A stretch of DNA of 64,000 nt from CAZIGK01 sp964538615 (GTDB lineage Bacteria; Pseudomonadota; Alphaproteobacteria; Rickettsiales; RI-342). Position 1 is the stretch's first letter, and every line of letters begins with the position of its first letter. The notes below the pieces were generated by a model. It was given only the letters and a program-made list of their open reading frames with translations. It had not been told where the DNA came from and ran no database searches. Shown here in pieces: positions 26,185 through 35,802 of this stretch. The position numbers and the translations under genes are program-made. The stretch covers positions 1 to 64,000 of the forward strand of contig CAZIGK010000007.1 in NCBI GenBank assembly GCA_964538615.1. The letters run 5' to 3'.

Positions 26185-26700
26185 ATGCTGCCTGCTGCTG
26201 AAAAAACTGCTGCCTCCCCGACATGTTCTTCGGACTGCCGTTGGATTCCCTGGTGTTTTGTTGCTTTTTTCGTGGTTATTGCGCTGGCGGATGGCATCAT
26301 GGTGTATTTGGCTGTTTCTACCCAGACTGGTGTGGTGGCAGATAAAACCTATGACAAAGGCCTGCGTTACAACCAAACCCTCCAAGCGGCCCGTGCGCAG
26401 GAAGCGTTAGGGTGGAAGATGCACCTGCCAGACCAACTGCCGCAGCAAGGGAAACTGGTGATGCGCTGGATGGATAAAGCAGGAAAGCCACTGGTAGGCT
26501 TGCAGTTACGCTCCACTGCGGTGCGCCCGGTACAGGATGGTCAGGATTTTCCGATCCTCTGGCGAGAGAATGCACCGGGGGAATATATAGCCGAGGTGCA
26601 TTTCTCTGCTGTTGGTCAATGGGATGTGGAAGTGCAGGCATTGCATGAGTCTGTTGGTCAACCGTATGAGACCGTACAGCGGGTGATGGTGCGCCCATGA
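26185..26700 (+). CDS. ccoH: Cytochrome oxidase assembly protein FixH/CcoH
   Basis: 171 residues from ATG 26185 (AGAGAAGAG upstream); an upstream GTG at 26161 is less likely. One membrane helix (about 23-45, WCFVAFFVVIALADG) is followed by the FixH blocks YDKGLRYNQTLQAARAQEALGW and a beta-rich periplasmic domain. FixH is needed for stable cbb3 assembly. Its end overlaps ccoI by 4 bp. Confidence 0.9.
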   Translation: MLPAAEKTAASPTCSSDCRWIPWCFVAFFVVIALADGIMVYLAVSTQTGVVADKTYDKGLRYNQTLQAARAQEALGWKMHLPDQLPQQGKLVMRWMDKAGKPLVGLQLRSTAVRPVQDGQDFPILWRENAPGEYIAEVHFSAVGQWDVEVQALHESVGQPYETVQRVMVRP

Positions 26701-29075
26701 CGGAAGGGACGGCAACTACCTGCCTGCATTGCGGACTGCCTACCAATACGGGGGAGTCTTTTTGTTGTCATGGTTGTGCTACCGCGTATCAGTTGATTCA
26801 TTCCTTGGGTTTGGGGGCGTATTACCGCCAGCGCGAAGGGGAATCACGACAGGCGGTGGAGGGAATGCGGGTGCATGCGCAGCAGGTAGAAAACCTGTTG
26901 GAAATGGCACAACCGATAGACGGACGTGACGGTGAATGGCAGATGCGTTTGCATGTGGAAGGGCTGCATTGCCCGTCTTGTCTGTGGTTGCTGGAACATG
27001 CGCTACAGCAATGGCCGGATGTAACACAGGCGCGAGTGAACCTGACCACCCGCAGAATCCAGTGGCAATGGCGGGGTGAACGTGAAGCCGCCAGTAAGCA
27101 TATCGAGCGTATTTTACAACTCGGTTACCCGTTGCATCCGCTGCATGAGGTGAATCCGCCCCAGGCACAGGCTTCCGGCTTGTTGAAGGCATTGGCCATT
27201 GCTGGTTTTGGCATGGGGAATGTGATGCTGTTCTCCGCCGCATTGTGGACAACCACCGGAGAAGAAATGGGTCATGCGACCCGAGGTTTGCTGCATTGGC
27301 TTTCAGCGTTAATTGCTATTCCCTGTATTATTCTGGCGGGGCAAGTGTTTTACCGTTCCGCATGGTCTGCATTGCGGCAGGGACACACCAATATGGATGT
27401 GCCGATTACCGTTGGGGTGATACTGGCAACCCTGCTGAGCCTTTGGCAGACTGCCACGCAAGGAGAGCATGCGTATTTTGACTCCGTCACCATGCTGTTG
27501 TTTTTTCTGTTATTGGGGCGCTTTCTGGATGCATGGATGCGGCAAAAAGCCTTTGGCAGTGCGGAATCTCTGGTGCAACATGTTCAGGGGCGGGCGACCG
27601 TTCTGCTGGAGGATGGAACAAGACAAAGCCTGCCGGTGCGTAGTTTGCAACCGGGGATGCGGCTGCACATTGCCACGGGTGATGTGATACCCGTCGATAG
27701 CGTGGTGGAAGAAGGTCAGAGCGAGGTGGATAATGCTCTGGTGACAGGGGAATCGCTACCAGAGATGGTGGTTGCTGGCTGTGTGGTCTATGCAGGCACC
27801 ACAAACATTGCCGCGCCGTTGATATGTCGGGCCACGCACACGGCGGATCAATCGCTCTGTGCGCGCATGTTGGAATTGGTGGAGCAGGCAGAGCGCAGCA
27901 AAACGCGTTATATTCAACTGGCAGATAAAGCGGCCGCTTTCTATACCCCCATAGTGCATGCACTGGCATTGGCGAGTTTTGTGATGAGCTGGTGGATGGG
28001 TCTGCCATGGCCAGAGGCTTTGATGCGTGCTGTGACGGTACTGATTATCACTTGTCCCTGTGCACTGGGACTGGCTGTGCCTGCCGTGCAGGTAACGGCG
28101 GTACAACGATTGTTGAGATGCGGTATTTTACCCAAAAACGGGAACGCGCTGGAACGGTTAGCGAAGGTTTCAACGGTCGTGCTGGATAAAACTGGGACTC
28201 TGACGTTTGGTAAACCGCGCTGGGTTGGAAAGCCGATAGAGACAACATTGCTGGCGCAGGCCATGGCATTAGCACAGCACAGCAGGCACCCTTTGGCGCA
28301 GGCGCTGGTCGGGATGGCAGAGCAGCAGCAGATGAAACCTGTCTCTGGCTTACAGGAGGTGCAAGAAGTGCCGGGGCAGGGCGTGGAAGCCCTGTGGAAC
28401 GGGCAGAGGCTACGTCTGGGACGTCGTGAATGGGCGGTAAGTACAGACATGGATGTGATGCCAGAAACGCTAAACCACCACATGCAGCTATGGTTTAGCA
28501 ATGGTGTGGATATCCCCATTTGTTTGCCCTTTGAAGATTGCCTGCGAAGCGACGCGAAAGAAGCGGTGCAACGCTTGCAGCAGGCGGGTTTGGAGGTCTG
28601 GTGTTTTTCCGGAGATCGTGAATCTGTGGTGCAGCATATGGCGCAGCAGGCGGGGCTACAGCATTGGCGTGGCGCCATGAGTCCGTTGGATAAGCTGGAT
28701 GCGGTTAAGCATTTGCAACGCAACGGGCAGCAGGTGTTGATGGTAGGAGATGGGTTGAATGATGCGGCGGTGCTGGCTGCCGCGCAGGTCAGCATGGCTC
28801 CTTCTTCTGGGTTGCATATTGCACAACAGCAGGCGGATATGGTTTATTTGGGGCAGGGGTTGGGTGCTATCTATCAGGCGTGGGAACTGGCGCGTCTGGC
28901 CTTACGGCGTATGAGGCAAAACCTGGGGTTAGCTGTGCTGTATAATATGATTGCGGTACCTGTCGCGGTACTGGGTTATGTCACCCCCATGGTGGCCGCT
29001 CTGGCGATGTCCGGCTCTTCGATACTGGTTGTGGCCAACGCGTTACGGATGCACACACCCCCCCCAAGAACATGA
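26697..29075 (+). CDS. ccoI: Copper-transporting P1B-type ATPase CcoI (FixI)
   Basis: 792 residues. The N-terminus has the extra Cys-rich segment CLHCGLPT/FCCHGCATAY seen in FixI, then an HMA domain with GLHCPSCLWLLEH. Eight membrane helices follow, with the ion-path motif TCPCALGLAVPA. The phosphorylation site is DKTGTLTFG, with HSRHPLAQAL (nucleotide-binding HP) and GDGLNDAAVLAAA. It exports or delivers Cu for the cbb3 binuclear centre. Overlaps ccoH; ccoS starts 8 bp later. Confidence 0.96.
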   Translation: MTEGTATTCLHCGLPTNTGESFCCHGCATAYQLIHSLGLGAYYRQREGESRQAVEGMRVHAQQVENLLEMAQPIDGRDGEWQMRLHVEGLHCPSCLWLLEHALQQWPDVTQARVNLTTRRIQWQWRGEREAASKHIERILQLGYPLHPLHEVNPPQAQASGLLKALAIAGFGMGNVMLFSAALWTTTGEEMGHATRGLLHWLSALIAIPCIILAGQVFYRSAWSALRQGHTNMDVPITVGVILATLLSLWQTATQGEHAYFDSVTMLLFFLLLGRFLDAWMRQKAFGSAESLVQHVQGRATVLLEDGTRQSLPVRSLQPGMRLHIATGDVIPVDSVVEEGQSEVDNALVTGESLPEMVVAGCVVYAGTTNIAAPLICRATHTADQSLCARMLELVEQAERSKTRYIQLADKAAAFYTPIVHALALASFVMSWWMGLPWPEALMRAVTVLIITCPCALGLAVPAVQVTAVQRLLRCGILPKNGNALERLAKVSTVVLDKTGTLTFGKPRWVGKPIETTLLAQAMALAQHSRHPLAQALVGMAEQQQMKPVSGLQEVQEVPGQGVEALWNGQRLRLGRREWAVSTDMDVMPETLNHHMQLWFSNGVDIPICLPFEDCLRSDAKEAVQRLQQAGLEVWCFSGDRESVVQHMAQQAGLQHWRGAMSPLDKLDAVKHLQRNGQQVLMVGDGLNDAAVLAAAQVSMAPSSGLHIAQQQADMVYLGQGLGAIYQAWELARLALRRMRQNLGLAVLYNMIAVPVAVLGYVTPMVAALAMSGSSILVVANALRMHTPPPRT

Positions 29076-29083
29076 GGTAAACC

Positions 29084-29296
29084 ATGGATGTATTACTCTT
29101 TTTATTACCATTGGCCATTGTGTTGGGAGCCATTGGACTGCTGGCCTTTTTCTGGGCGATGAAAAACCGCCAGTTCGAGGATCTGGATGGAGCAGCGGCG
29201 CGTATTTTGTTTGATGAAGACCCCGTGGCTGACACAGCGGTAGATATAGCGAATAGCTCTTCATCTCAGGAAGCAGAGCCTATGTCCCACCCCTGA
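29084..29296 (+). CDS. ccoS: cbb3-type oxidase assembly protein CcoS
   Basis: 70 residues. A membrane helix (about 4-26) ends in FFWAMKNRQFEDLDGAAARILFDED, the CcoS signature (W-x-x-K-x-x-Q-F-D/E-D-L). CcoS is required for cofactor insertion into the oxidase. Its last 31 bp overlap the 3' end of the convergent gene at 29266-29907, so transcripts from the two sides meet within coding sequence. Confidence 0.95.
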   Translation: MDVLLFLLPLAIVLGAIGLLAFFWAMKNRQFEDLDGAAARILFDEDPVADTAVDIANSSSSQEAEPMSHP

Positions 29297-29907
29297 GCGG
29301 AGTTTGAAGAGACGCGATGGGCAATAGCATTCAGCGCCTCTTCAAACGTTGGATAAATGCTGCCACCGGTTCGGGCAATGGCATGGGTGAGCATCAGGTT
29401 ATCCAGCCCTCCGAAATGTTCTACGACGCATCCATCCGACCCGATGAGTTTATCTCCATCGGCTTTGAGGGCATCGGGGTCACCATAATAATCCGTGGCG
29501 ACACGGTCTTTCAGTTGCCGTTGGTCATGGCTATAGCCATAGAGCCAGAGGCTGGGGTGGCTGTAGGATAGTGCGGCCATAAAGCCCAGCTCAAAAGCGG
29601 TGCCGACATCGGCTGACGGGCCGTGAAACGGACAGAGGTTGGCCAGAATCACCCCGATGTGACGGGGATCGGCACAATGGCGCATCATGTCTTCATTGGC
29701 GCGGCCAATCGCTTGGGCAATCGCTTCCGGTGTGGGGTGTTGTTCAAAGGCGATTTCATTATCAAAAGGGAAATGCGGGATAAAACCATGCGCACGCACC
29801 GCCTGTTTTTTAGTTTCCCCAATGGCGATGGCATTGGGAAAAAACACATCCGGCCCGGCAAGATAGATATGTACAGCGGCACTGGGGGTATGGGGATGGG
29901 GGGTCAT
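29266..29907 (-). CDS. Nucleoside 2-deoxyribosyltransferase-like protein
   Basis: 213 residues. It has HIYLAGPDVFFPNA (opening strand and nucleotide loop), FPFDNEIAFE, HIGVILANLCPFHGPSADVGTAFELGFM (the D-x-G-T-x-x-E-x-G signature with the catalytic Glu), and a YGYSHDQR segment. The family swaps bases on deoxynucleosides or cleaves nucleotides (salvage). It overlaps the upstream TRAP gene by 4 bp and ccoS by 31 bp in the convergent direction. The substrate is not predictable. Confidence 0.85.
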   Translation of the reverse strand: MTPHPHTPSAAVHIYLAGPDVFFPNAIAIGETKKQAVRAHGFIPHFPFDNEIAFEQHPTPEAIAQAIGRANEDMMRHCADPRHIGVILANLCPFHGPSADVGTAFELGFMAALSYSHPSLWLYGYSHDQRQLKDRVATDYYGDPDALKADGDKLIGSDGCVVEHFGGLDNLMLTHAIARTGGSIYPTFEEALNAIAHRVSSNSAQGWDIGSAS

Positions 29908-31058
29908 GTCTCTGCCTCGACCTTGGCGCGTATATTCAGGTAGGTATGTTCTGCAACCTTGCCGTAGGCAATGGATGTGCGGCGGAACTGACGAAAACTT
30001 TCCACAATACGCTGGCTGATACGATCGCTATGACCAATATCGCTTACCACCTGCTCGGAGAGGCGAAGGAATTGCTCCATGATATCCTGCGGGAAAGTGC
30101 GGATATCCACTTTCAACTCATCGCGCAATTTGGCATAGGCACGGATGTTGTTGGCGTAATATTGCGCCTGCATCAGTTGGTTTTCCGTGGCGCAGGCGGT
30201 TTTGATGGCCAGTTGCAGCGAGGTTGGCAGCCCCAGGAAAGCCTTGCGATTAAGGATGCATTCCAATGTTGCCCCCGCCTCATGCAGTCCGGGACCATAG
30301 TAATAGGGGGCGACACGATGAAAACCCAACGCCAGATCATTCCATGGGCCAATCCATTCCAGTGCATCAATGACGCCGGATTGCATGGCGGTGTACAACT
30401 CTTGTGAGGGAATATTCTGCGGGGTTGCGCCCAGATGCGACATGACCTCCCCGGCCAGACCGGGAATGCGCATTTTCAGACCTTTCAGGTCCTTCACGTC
30501 ATGCAGTTCCCGCTTAAACCACCCGCCCATTTGCGAGCCCGTGTTCCCCGCTGGGTAGGCAATGACCCCAAAGGGTTCGTACAGTTCGTGCCAGAGGTTC
30601 AGGCCGCCGGAAAAATAAATCCATGCATCCTGCTCGTAGGCGTTCAGCCCCCCCGGTACGGCGCAAAAAAACGCGGCGGCTCGCGCTTTGGATGTCCAGT
30701 AATAAGAGGCGGTGTGTCCCAGTTCTGCCGTACCCTGACTGACCGCATCAAACACCCCCAAAGGAGGTACCAATTCACCACCGCCGTAGGTTTTGACCTC
30801 AATCAGGCCGTCCGTCAGGGCGTGAATGCGATTGGCCAACCGGGTTGCCCCTGTGCCCACGCCGGGCAGATTTTTTTGCCATGTCAGCACCATACGCCAT
30901 TGCCGGATGCCTTTATGAATGGCCGGAGCCGCCAGTGCAGGCGAAGGAGAGGTTCCGGTCACGACACCGGCGGCTGTAGTTGCACCAACCGCCAGCCCCA
31001 GAGCGGTTTTTTTCAGTACATTGCGACGCGCAAGAGAGAATGGTTCATCTTTGGCCAT
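29904..31058 (-). CDS. TRAP-type substrate-binding protein, Tat-exported
   Basis: 384 residues. A twin-arginine signal (LARRNVLKKTALGLAVG, cut near ALAAPA) leads into a DctP-like fold: TWQKNLPGVGTGATRLANRI, LIEVKTYGGGELVPPLGVFDAV, LKMRIPGLAGEVMSHLGATP and GVIDALEWIGPWNDLALG. This matches DctP proteins of the monocarboxylate (2-oxo acid/lactate) subgroup. No DctQ or DctM genes are adjacent; the upstream gene, which it overlaps by 14 bp, is a DASS permease. Ligand unknown, probably an organic anion. Confidence 0.9.
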   Translation of the reverse strand: MAKDEPFSLARRNVLKKTALGLAVGATTAAGVVTGTSPSPALAAPAIHKGIRQWRMVLTWQKNLPGVGTGATRLANRIHALTDGLIEVKTYGGGELVPPLGVFDAVSQGTAELGHTASYYWTSKARAAAFFCAVPGGLNAYEQDAWIYFSGGLNLWHELYEPFGVIAYPAGNTGSQMGGWFKRELHDVKDLKGLKMRIPGLAGEVMSHLGATPQNIPSQELYTAMQSGVIDALEWIGPWNDLALGFHRVAPYYYGPGLHEAGATLECILNRKAFLGLPTSLQLAIKTACATENQLMQAQYYANNIRAYAKLRDELKVDIRTFPQDIMEQFLRLSEQVVSDIGHSDRISQRIVESFRQFRRTSIAYGKVAEHTYLNIRAKVEAET

Positions 31059-32901
31059 AGGTTATCCAGCTATAGAGTGTGTAGGTTATCCAGCAAATAA
31101 GGGAAAGCGGCAGACCTGTGACCAGATAATCCCGGAAGCGGTACTGCCCCGGTGTCATGATTAGCAGGTTGGTCTGATAGCCAATGGGGGTGGCAAAGGC
31201 GGTGTTGCCTGCAAAAATAACCGCAAAAACAAACATTTCTGGCGGTGTGTGGAGCTGACGGGCAATTTCCAGCGCGATGGGGGTAAATAAGAGGGCTGCG
31301 GCTTTGTTGCTTAGAATATTGGTGAATAACGCAATAATGCCATAAAATGCCGACATCACCCATACGGCATCGGCTCCCTTTAGCAGAGTTATCAGGCTGG
31401 AGGCTATCAGGTTGGCGCCGCCTGTACTTTCCAGAGTACTGCTCATGGCAATGGCGGCAGCCACCAGAAAGATAATGTGGGAGTCTAAAGTTTTGAGTGC
31501 CTGATGCACATTCAGGCAGCCGCATAGGACACAGAGAGCCGCGCCCAGTACAGAGGACAGATAAATGGGCAGAATATCCAGCGCGGTTAAGCCCACAATG
31601 GCGGTGAAAATGGCGATGGCACGGTTGGCGTATTTGCTGGAGGCCATGCGTTCCGTTGCCCATTCCATCAGCATGACATCGTGGTTGGTGCGCAGCGCCA
31701 TCACATCTTCCTGCGTGCCCATGACCAGCAGCACATCCCCCGCTTGCAGGGGGATATCTGTCATGCGGGCGCGAACCATTTTATGTTGCCGCAACATCCC
31801 CACAGTGACGCAATGATAGCGGAAGCGAAAGCCAATCTGTTGCAGGGTGTTGCCAACCAGACGCGAGACGGGCGGGATGACCACTTCTGCAAAAGTGAGT
31901 CCTTTGATGGGGATGGTTTTGCCTTTGTTGCTGGCGTCTTCATCCTGCATTTCCGGAAAAGTATGCAAAAGCATGGCTGGGTGCAGCGTCAGCAATTCGC
32001 TTAACGATGCCCGCGTGGTGGCAATGACCAGACGATCCCCTGCGGCAAAAGCCACTTCATTATCGTAGGGAGGGAGGTAGGCTTCTTCTCCACGCTGGAT
32101 GACCCGGATACGCATGCCTTTAATATCTGCCAGTGAATCACCGCAGACGGTCTGGCCAATGAGCGACGATTGTTCCGGAATGGTGAGCTGTGTAATAAAC
32201 ACACGCTCTACTTCTTCCTCGTCCTGTTGTCCGGATTTGCGGAGCATGCGGGGAACGACCAGTAATACATACAATAATCCTGCGGCTAGCAGGCACAAAC
32301 CCGGCAGGCTGAAACTGAAGAAGCTGAGTTTATAATCCGGTTGACTGGCTTCCAGCAAGGCACCGGAGACTAGCAGGTTGGTGCCGCTCCCTACCAAGGT
32401 GGTCATGCCTCCTAAAATGCCGAGAAAGGACAGTGGCATCAGCCATTGTTTCGCCTGAAAATGGTAACGTTTGGCCAGAGTCAGTAAAATGGGGATGAAC
32501 ATGACGATGACCGGCGTATTGTTCAGGAAGGCGCTTAGCAATGGTACCGTCAGCAGGCAGGCAAGCAACGCCAGCCAGCCACGATCACCGGAGGCGCGGA
32601 TAATAATACTTGCCAGCCGTTGCAGCGCGCCGGTGGAAACCAATGCCTGCCCGCAGACCATGAGGCATAAAATGGCAATCAGCATGGGATTGGCGAAGCC
32701 AGAGAGCAGGGTTTTTACTTCCGGCACGGCTTGTCGGGTGGCTGGCAGCAAGGAAAAGCCTTTGGCATGCAGCATGAGTGCCAGAATGATGATAATACCG
32801 CTCAGTTCCAGAGGAAGTTTTTCCGTGGCGAACAGATAGATAGCCAGCGCAATGATAGCAAAAGCGGTCAGTAGCGGCGCGTAAGTCAGCAGCAGTTCCA
32901 C
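31045..32901 (-). CDS. DASS/SLC13-family anion permease with TrkA-C domains
   Basis: About 618 residues from GTG 32901, which has GGGGGAGAG 9 bp upstream; an in-frame GTG at 32940 lacks one. The first block of helices includes PLLSAFLNNTPVIVMFIPIL and GSGTNLLVSG (the SNT-like loop). Then come two RCK_C/TrkA-C domains (about 200-285 and 295-385; RLVIATTRASL, DVLLVMGTQEDV), then the second half with LESTGGANLIA and NTAFATPIGYQTN. This is the layout of Na+/sulfate or dicarboxylate symporters. Its neighbour DctP suggests a shared organic-anion substrate. Confidence 0.9.
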   Translation of the reverse strand: MELLLTYAPLLTAFAIIALAIYLFATEKLPLELSGIIIILALMLHAKGFSLLPATRQAVPEVKTLLSGFANPMLIAILCLMVCGQALVSTGALQRLASIIIRASGDRGWLALLACLLTVPLLSAFLNNTPVIVMFIPILLTLAKRYHFQAKQWLMPLSFLGILGGMTTLVGSGTNLLVSGALLEASQPDYKLSFFSFSLPGLCLLAAGLLYVLLVVPRMLRKSGQQDEEEVERVFITQLTIPEQSSLIGQTVCGDSLADIKGMRIRVIQRGEEAYLPPYDNEVAFAAGDRLVIATTRASLSELLTLHPAMLLHTFPEMQDEDASNKGKTIPIKGLTFAEVVIPPVSRLVGNTLQQIGFRFRYHCVTVGMLRQHKMVRARMTDIPLQAGDVLLVMGTQEDVMALRTNHDVMLMEWATERMASSKYANRAIAIFTAIVGLTALDILPIYLSSVLGAALCVLCGCLNVHQALKTLDSHIIFLVAAAIAMSSTLESTGGANLIASSLITLLKGADAVWVMSAFYGIIALFTNILSNKAAALLFTPIALEIARQLHTPPEMFVFAVIFAGNTAFATPIGYQTNLLIMTPGQYRFRDYLVTGLPLSLICWITYTLYSWITYGQR

Positions 32902-33030
32902 GTGGTCAGTCTCTCCCCCGGGCAGCACTGTGGCGGTCACAGCAATGCACTATAGGTACTGACCAGACCGCATCTGTCAACAGAAACAGGTCACAGGATG
33001 TCAGGGCACAGGCAGATGGCGAATATTTGC

Positions 33031-33792
33031 TCAGGCGTTGGCATCGGAAGGTTTGAAATTGCCTTTTTTGGCGCGTCCCAGAGCCACCTGCGAGGCGAAT
33101 TTACCCGGTGCGTCAATATTCGGCGCATTGCCAGCAGGTAGCTGGCTGGCTGGCAGGGGAATCTGTTCTTTCACAAAAGTGTTTTTCTGAATATCCAAGT
33201 AGAAGCCACCACCGTCTGCAATTTTGACTTCCAGTACATATTTCTGGATGGGTTTTTGCGCTTTATCTGCCCGTTCAAACACCATGACATAGGCTTTGCC
33301 GCTGCAAGGAATGGTGGTTTCCGGATATTCTTCGTGCAGGGTTTGAATATCTGCCTGCGCTTCTTCTACGCTGGCATAGCACTTGCCTTTTTTGATTTCA
33401 CGCAGAATGGGATGCGCCCAGTTGGGGTGTTTGCTGGGCAGGCGGCGCTTTTGCGGGTGAAACTTGCGTTCTGATTCCAGCTTGGTGGCGGTAATGGTGT
33501 ATTTTCCATCCGCCAGTTGGACGTGGGTGAGCAGGGCATAATTGCCGACCAGACCGTCTTTTTCTTCCTGTTTGGTGACGTTGTAGCCGCGTATCCATAG
33601 AATAAGGGACGGATGATCCTGATTGGGAGCCTGGTGTTTGGAGAGGATGAAATGCTCTTTCAGGGCTTCCAGTTGCTTTAGGGCGGTGGCTTCATCCGGA
33701 AAGCGGTATAGCCCCTGCAAGGCGGCTTCAATGCTGGGGTTTTTAACGGATGCATAGTGCTTTTCAGCAGGCTGTGGCGTCTGGTCAGTCAT
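33031..33792 (-). CDS. Hypothetical protein, 253 residues
   Basis: Not recognised. No signal peptide or membrane helix. A soluble, Lys/Gln-rich protein with an N-terminal helical part (AALQGLYRFPDEATALKQLEALKEHF), a central beta-rich part (VGNYALLTHVQLADGKYTITATKLESER) and a KGKCYASVEEAQADIQTLHEEYP helix. Phe/Tyr-containing strands follow, and the tail is probably disordered (Pro/Asn/Ala). A single Cys pair (about C146 and C170) could be structural. Monocistronic, divergent from the acyl-CoA synthetase-like gene. ATG 33792 is followed by MTDQTPQP. Confidence 0.7.
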   Translation of the reverse strand: MTDQTPQPAEKHYASVKNPSIEAALQGLYRFPDEATALKQLEALKEHFILSKHQAPNQDHPSLILWIRGYNVTKQEEKDGLVGNYALLTHVQLADGKYTITATKLESERKFHPQKRRLPSKHPNWAHPILREIKKGKCYASVEEAQADIQTLHEEYPETTIPCSGKAYVMVFERADKAQKPIQKYVLEVKIADGGGFYLDIQKNTFVKEQIPLPASQLPAGNAPNIDAPGKFASQVALGRAKKGNFKPSDANA

Positions 33793-33980
33793 GATACCTG
33801 TATCCTCAAGTGTTTTTCGAGGTGAAAAAGGTCGCAGGAGTTGCCTCCACGAAGAAATAATCTCTGTTCACAGTACGTAGAAAGGGTTAAGGATATACTT
33901 ATGGTTCTGGCTCCATTCAGACGAATGGTCGTGATGCCCGCCAGACTTTTGGTTCTATACAAAAAACGGTTTTTCGTATC

Positions 33981-35663
33981 ATGCTGACCTATAAGCACAC
34001 CCGTATTCTGGAAGAAGAGCATCCATTGATTGGTTCATCCAATCATCGACCTTTGACGCCACTGGAGTATTTGCCATGGGTGGCCACCGTCTATCCACAT
34101 GCGATGGCATGGAAATATGGCGAAGAGACGGAAACCTATGCACGCTTCTATGAGCGTTGCTGCAAATTGGCGGGTGCTTTGCAGGTACATGGATTGAAGC
34201 GTGGCGATGTGGTGGCCGTGTTATCCCCCAATACGCCCATGCTGCTGGAAACACATTTTGGTGTGCCGATGGGAGGGCAGGTTATCTGTCCGATCAGTCC
34301 AATGCGCGATGCCGCAGGAGTTGCCTATATTCTGGAACATTGTGAAGCAAAGCTGGTGATAGTGGATAGCGGGTGTCGGGAACTGGCGCAGGAGGCGCTC
34401 GCACTGCTGGCGAGGCGGCCAGAAGTGATGGAGGCCGATGATACTGCGGTGAAAACCAAAGGCAAGCCTCTGAGTAAGCTGGATTACCATCGGTTTGTAG
34501 AGCAGGGTTCCGCCAATTATGAGTGGCCGGGGCCGCGCGATGAGTGGGAGACCCTGACCATCAGTTACACGTTGGGGACGGGAGGGACTCCTAAGGGGGT
34601 GTTGTTGCACCATCGGGGGGCGTATCTGGATGCGACAGGCAGTATTATCACCAACGGTCTGAATCATGAGTCTGTGTACCTATGGACGTTGCCCATGTGT
34701 CGTGCCAGTGGGTGGGGATATATCTGGGCGGTGACCGCAGTCGGGGCAACGCATGTGTTGACACGCGAGCATCAATTGCCTGCGGAGGATGTGTTTCGGT
34801 TAATCCGGCGGCATGAAGTGACACATTTAAGCGGTAAGGCGGGCTTTCTGGACAGGCTGGCAGAAGGGGTGAAGGGGCAGGATGTGTTGCCGCATTCGGT
34901 GCATCTGGATGTGGTGCAGCAAAAAACCCGTCCTGAAGGGCTGCATTGTCTTGAGGCACTGGGGTTTAATATCAGTGTCTTATATGGCATGATGGAAACA
35001 TTTGGGCCGGCGGCTATTTGCCACTGGCGGCACGGTGATAGTCTCATTGGTTCGGAGGAAAGCGATTCGGTGCCGCAGGGTATGCTGGCGCATCCGGGGG
35101 CGCATTTTCCCACTCTGGATCGGATTATTGTGGCGGATCCGGAAACGCTGAAACCGTTACCCGCAGATGGAAAATCCATTGGGGAAATTATGCTGCGTGG
35201 AAACACGATTTTCAAAGGTTACCACAAAGCGCCAGAAGCAACGGAGAAGGTTTTGCGCGGTGGCTGGTTTTTGACCGGCGATCTGGGAGTGATTCATCCG
35301 GATGGGCACGTGGAGATTTTGCAGCGGGAGTGTGATGCGTTGCATGATACCGCGCATCATGTCTTAAATGTAACCGCAGCGGCGGAAGAAACGCTGGGTG
35401 CGCACCCCGCCGTTCAGGAAGTGGCGATTGTGGAGCATCATGGCACCACCATTGACAGCGCGGAAATCACGGAGCCGGTAGCCTTTATTGTTTTGCACGA
35501 AGATGCGGACTCCGGTGCGGTGACCGAGGATGACCTGCTGGATTATTGCCAGCGGTTGTTGCCGGAAGATGTATGCCCGGTACGCATTGAGATACGAGAA
35601 GAATTACCTCATAACGAAGATGGGGATATTTTGCGTTATCGGTTGCGGGATGAATGTGCGTAA
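33981..35663 (+). CDS. Acyl-CoA synthetase-like AMP-binding protein, altered active site
   Basis: 560 residues, related throughout to long-chain acyl-CoA synthetases (LTPLEYLPWVATVYP, VLSPNTPMLLETHFGVPMGG, VYLWTLPMCRASGW, LYGMMETFGPA, GWFLTGDLGVIHPDGHVEI). Several catalytic positions have changed. The P-loop reads TLGTGGTPKG where relatives have TSGTTGNPKG. The hinge after GDLG lacks the R-K-K-D-x-I-x-x-G-G-E stretch. The C-terminal G-K with the catalytic lysine reads EDGDILRYRL, an Asp. Adenylation is probably impaired. It may be a regulatory or binding paralogue. Alone between two unknown genes. Confidence 0.85.
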   Translation: MLTYKHTRILEEEHPLIGSSNHRPLTPLEYLPWVATVYPHAMAWKYGEETETYARFYERCCKLAGALQVHGLKRGDVVAVLSPNTPMLLETHFGVPMGGQVICPISPMRDAAGVAYILEHCEAKLVIVDSGCRELAQEALALLARRPEVMEADDTAVKTKGKPLSKLDYHRFVEQGSANYEWPGPRDEWETLTISYTLGTGGTPKGVLLHHRGAYLDATGSIITNGLNHESVYLWTLPMCRASGWGYIWAVTAVGATHVLTREHQLPAEDVFRLIRRHEVTHLSGKAGFLDRLAEGVKGQDVLPHSVHLDVVQQKTRPEGLHCLEALGFNISVLYGMMETFGPAAICHWRHGDSLIGSEESDSVPQGMLAHPGAHFPTLDRIIVADPETLKPLPADGKSIGEIMLRGNTIFKGYHKAPEATEKVLRGGWFLTGDLGVIHPDGHVEILQRECDALHDTAHHVLNVTAAAEETLGAHPAVQEVAIVEHHGTTIDSAEITEPVAFIVLHEDADSGAVTEDDLLDYCQRLLPEDVCPVRIEIREELPHNEDGDILRYRLRDECA

Positions 35664-35802
35664 GCCTTAGGGCTTGCCCTGTTAGCAGAGAAAATATGGC
35701 TGTGTGGTTGCCAAAGTTGTTTCAGCTTGCTACAGGTTTGAAAAGGTTGATGGCACTTTAGAGACGGGTGCCGACATTTTTGGGATGAATACAGGAAGCG
35801 CC

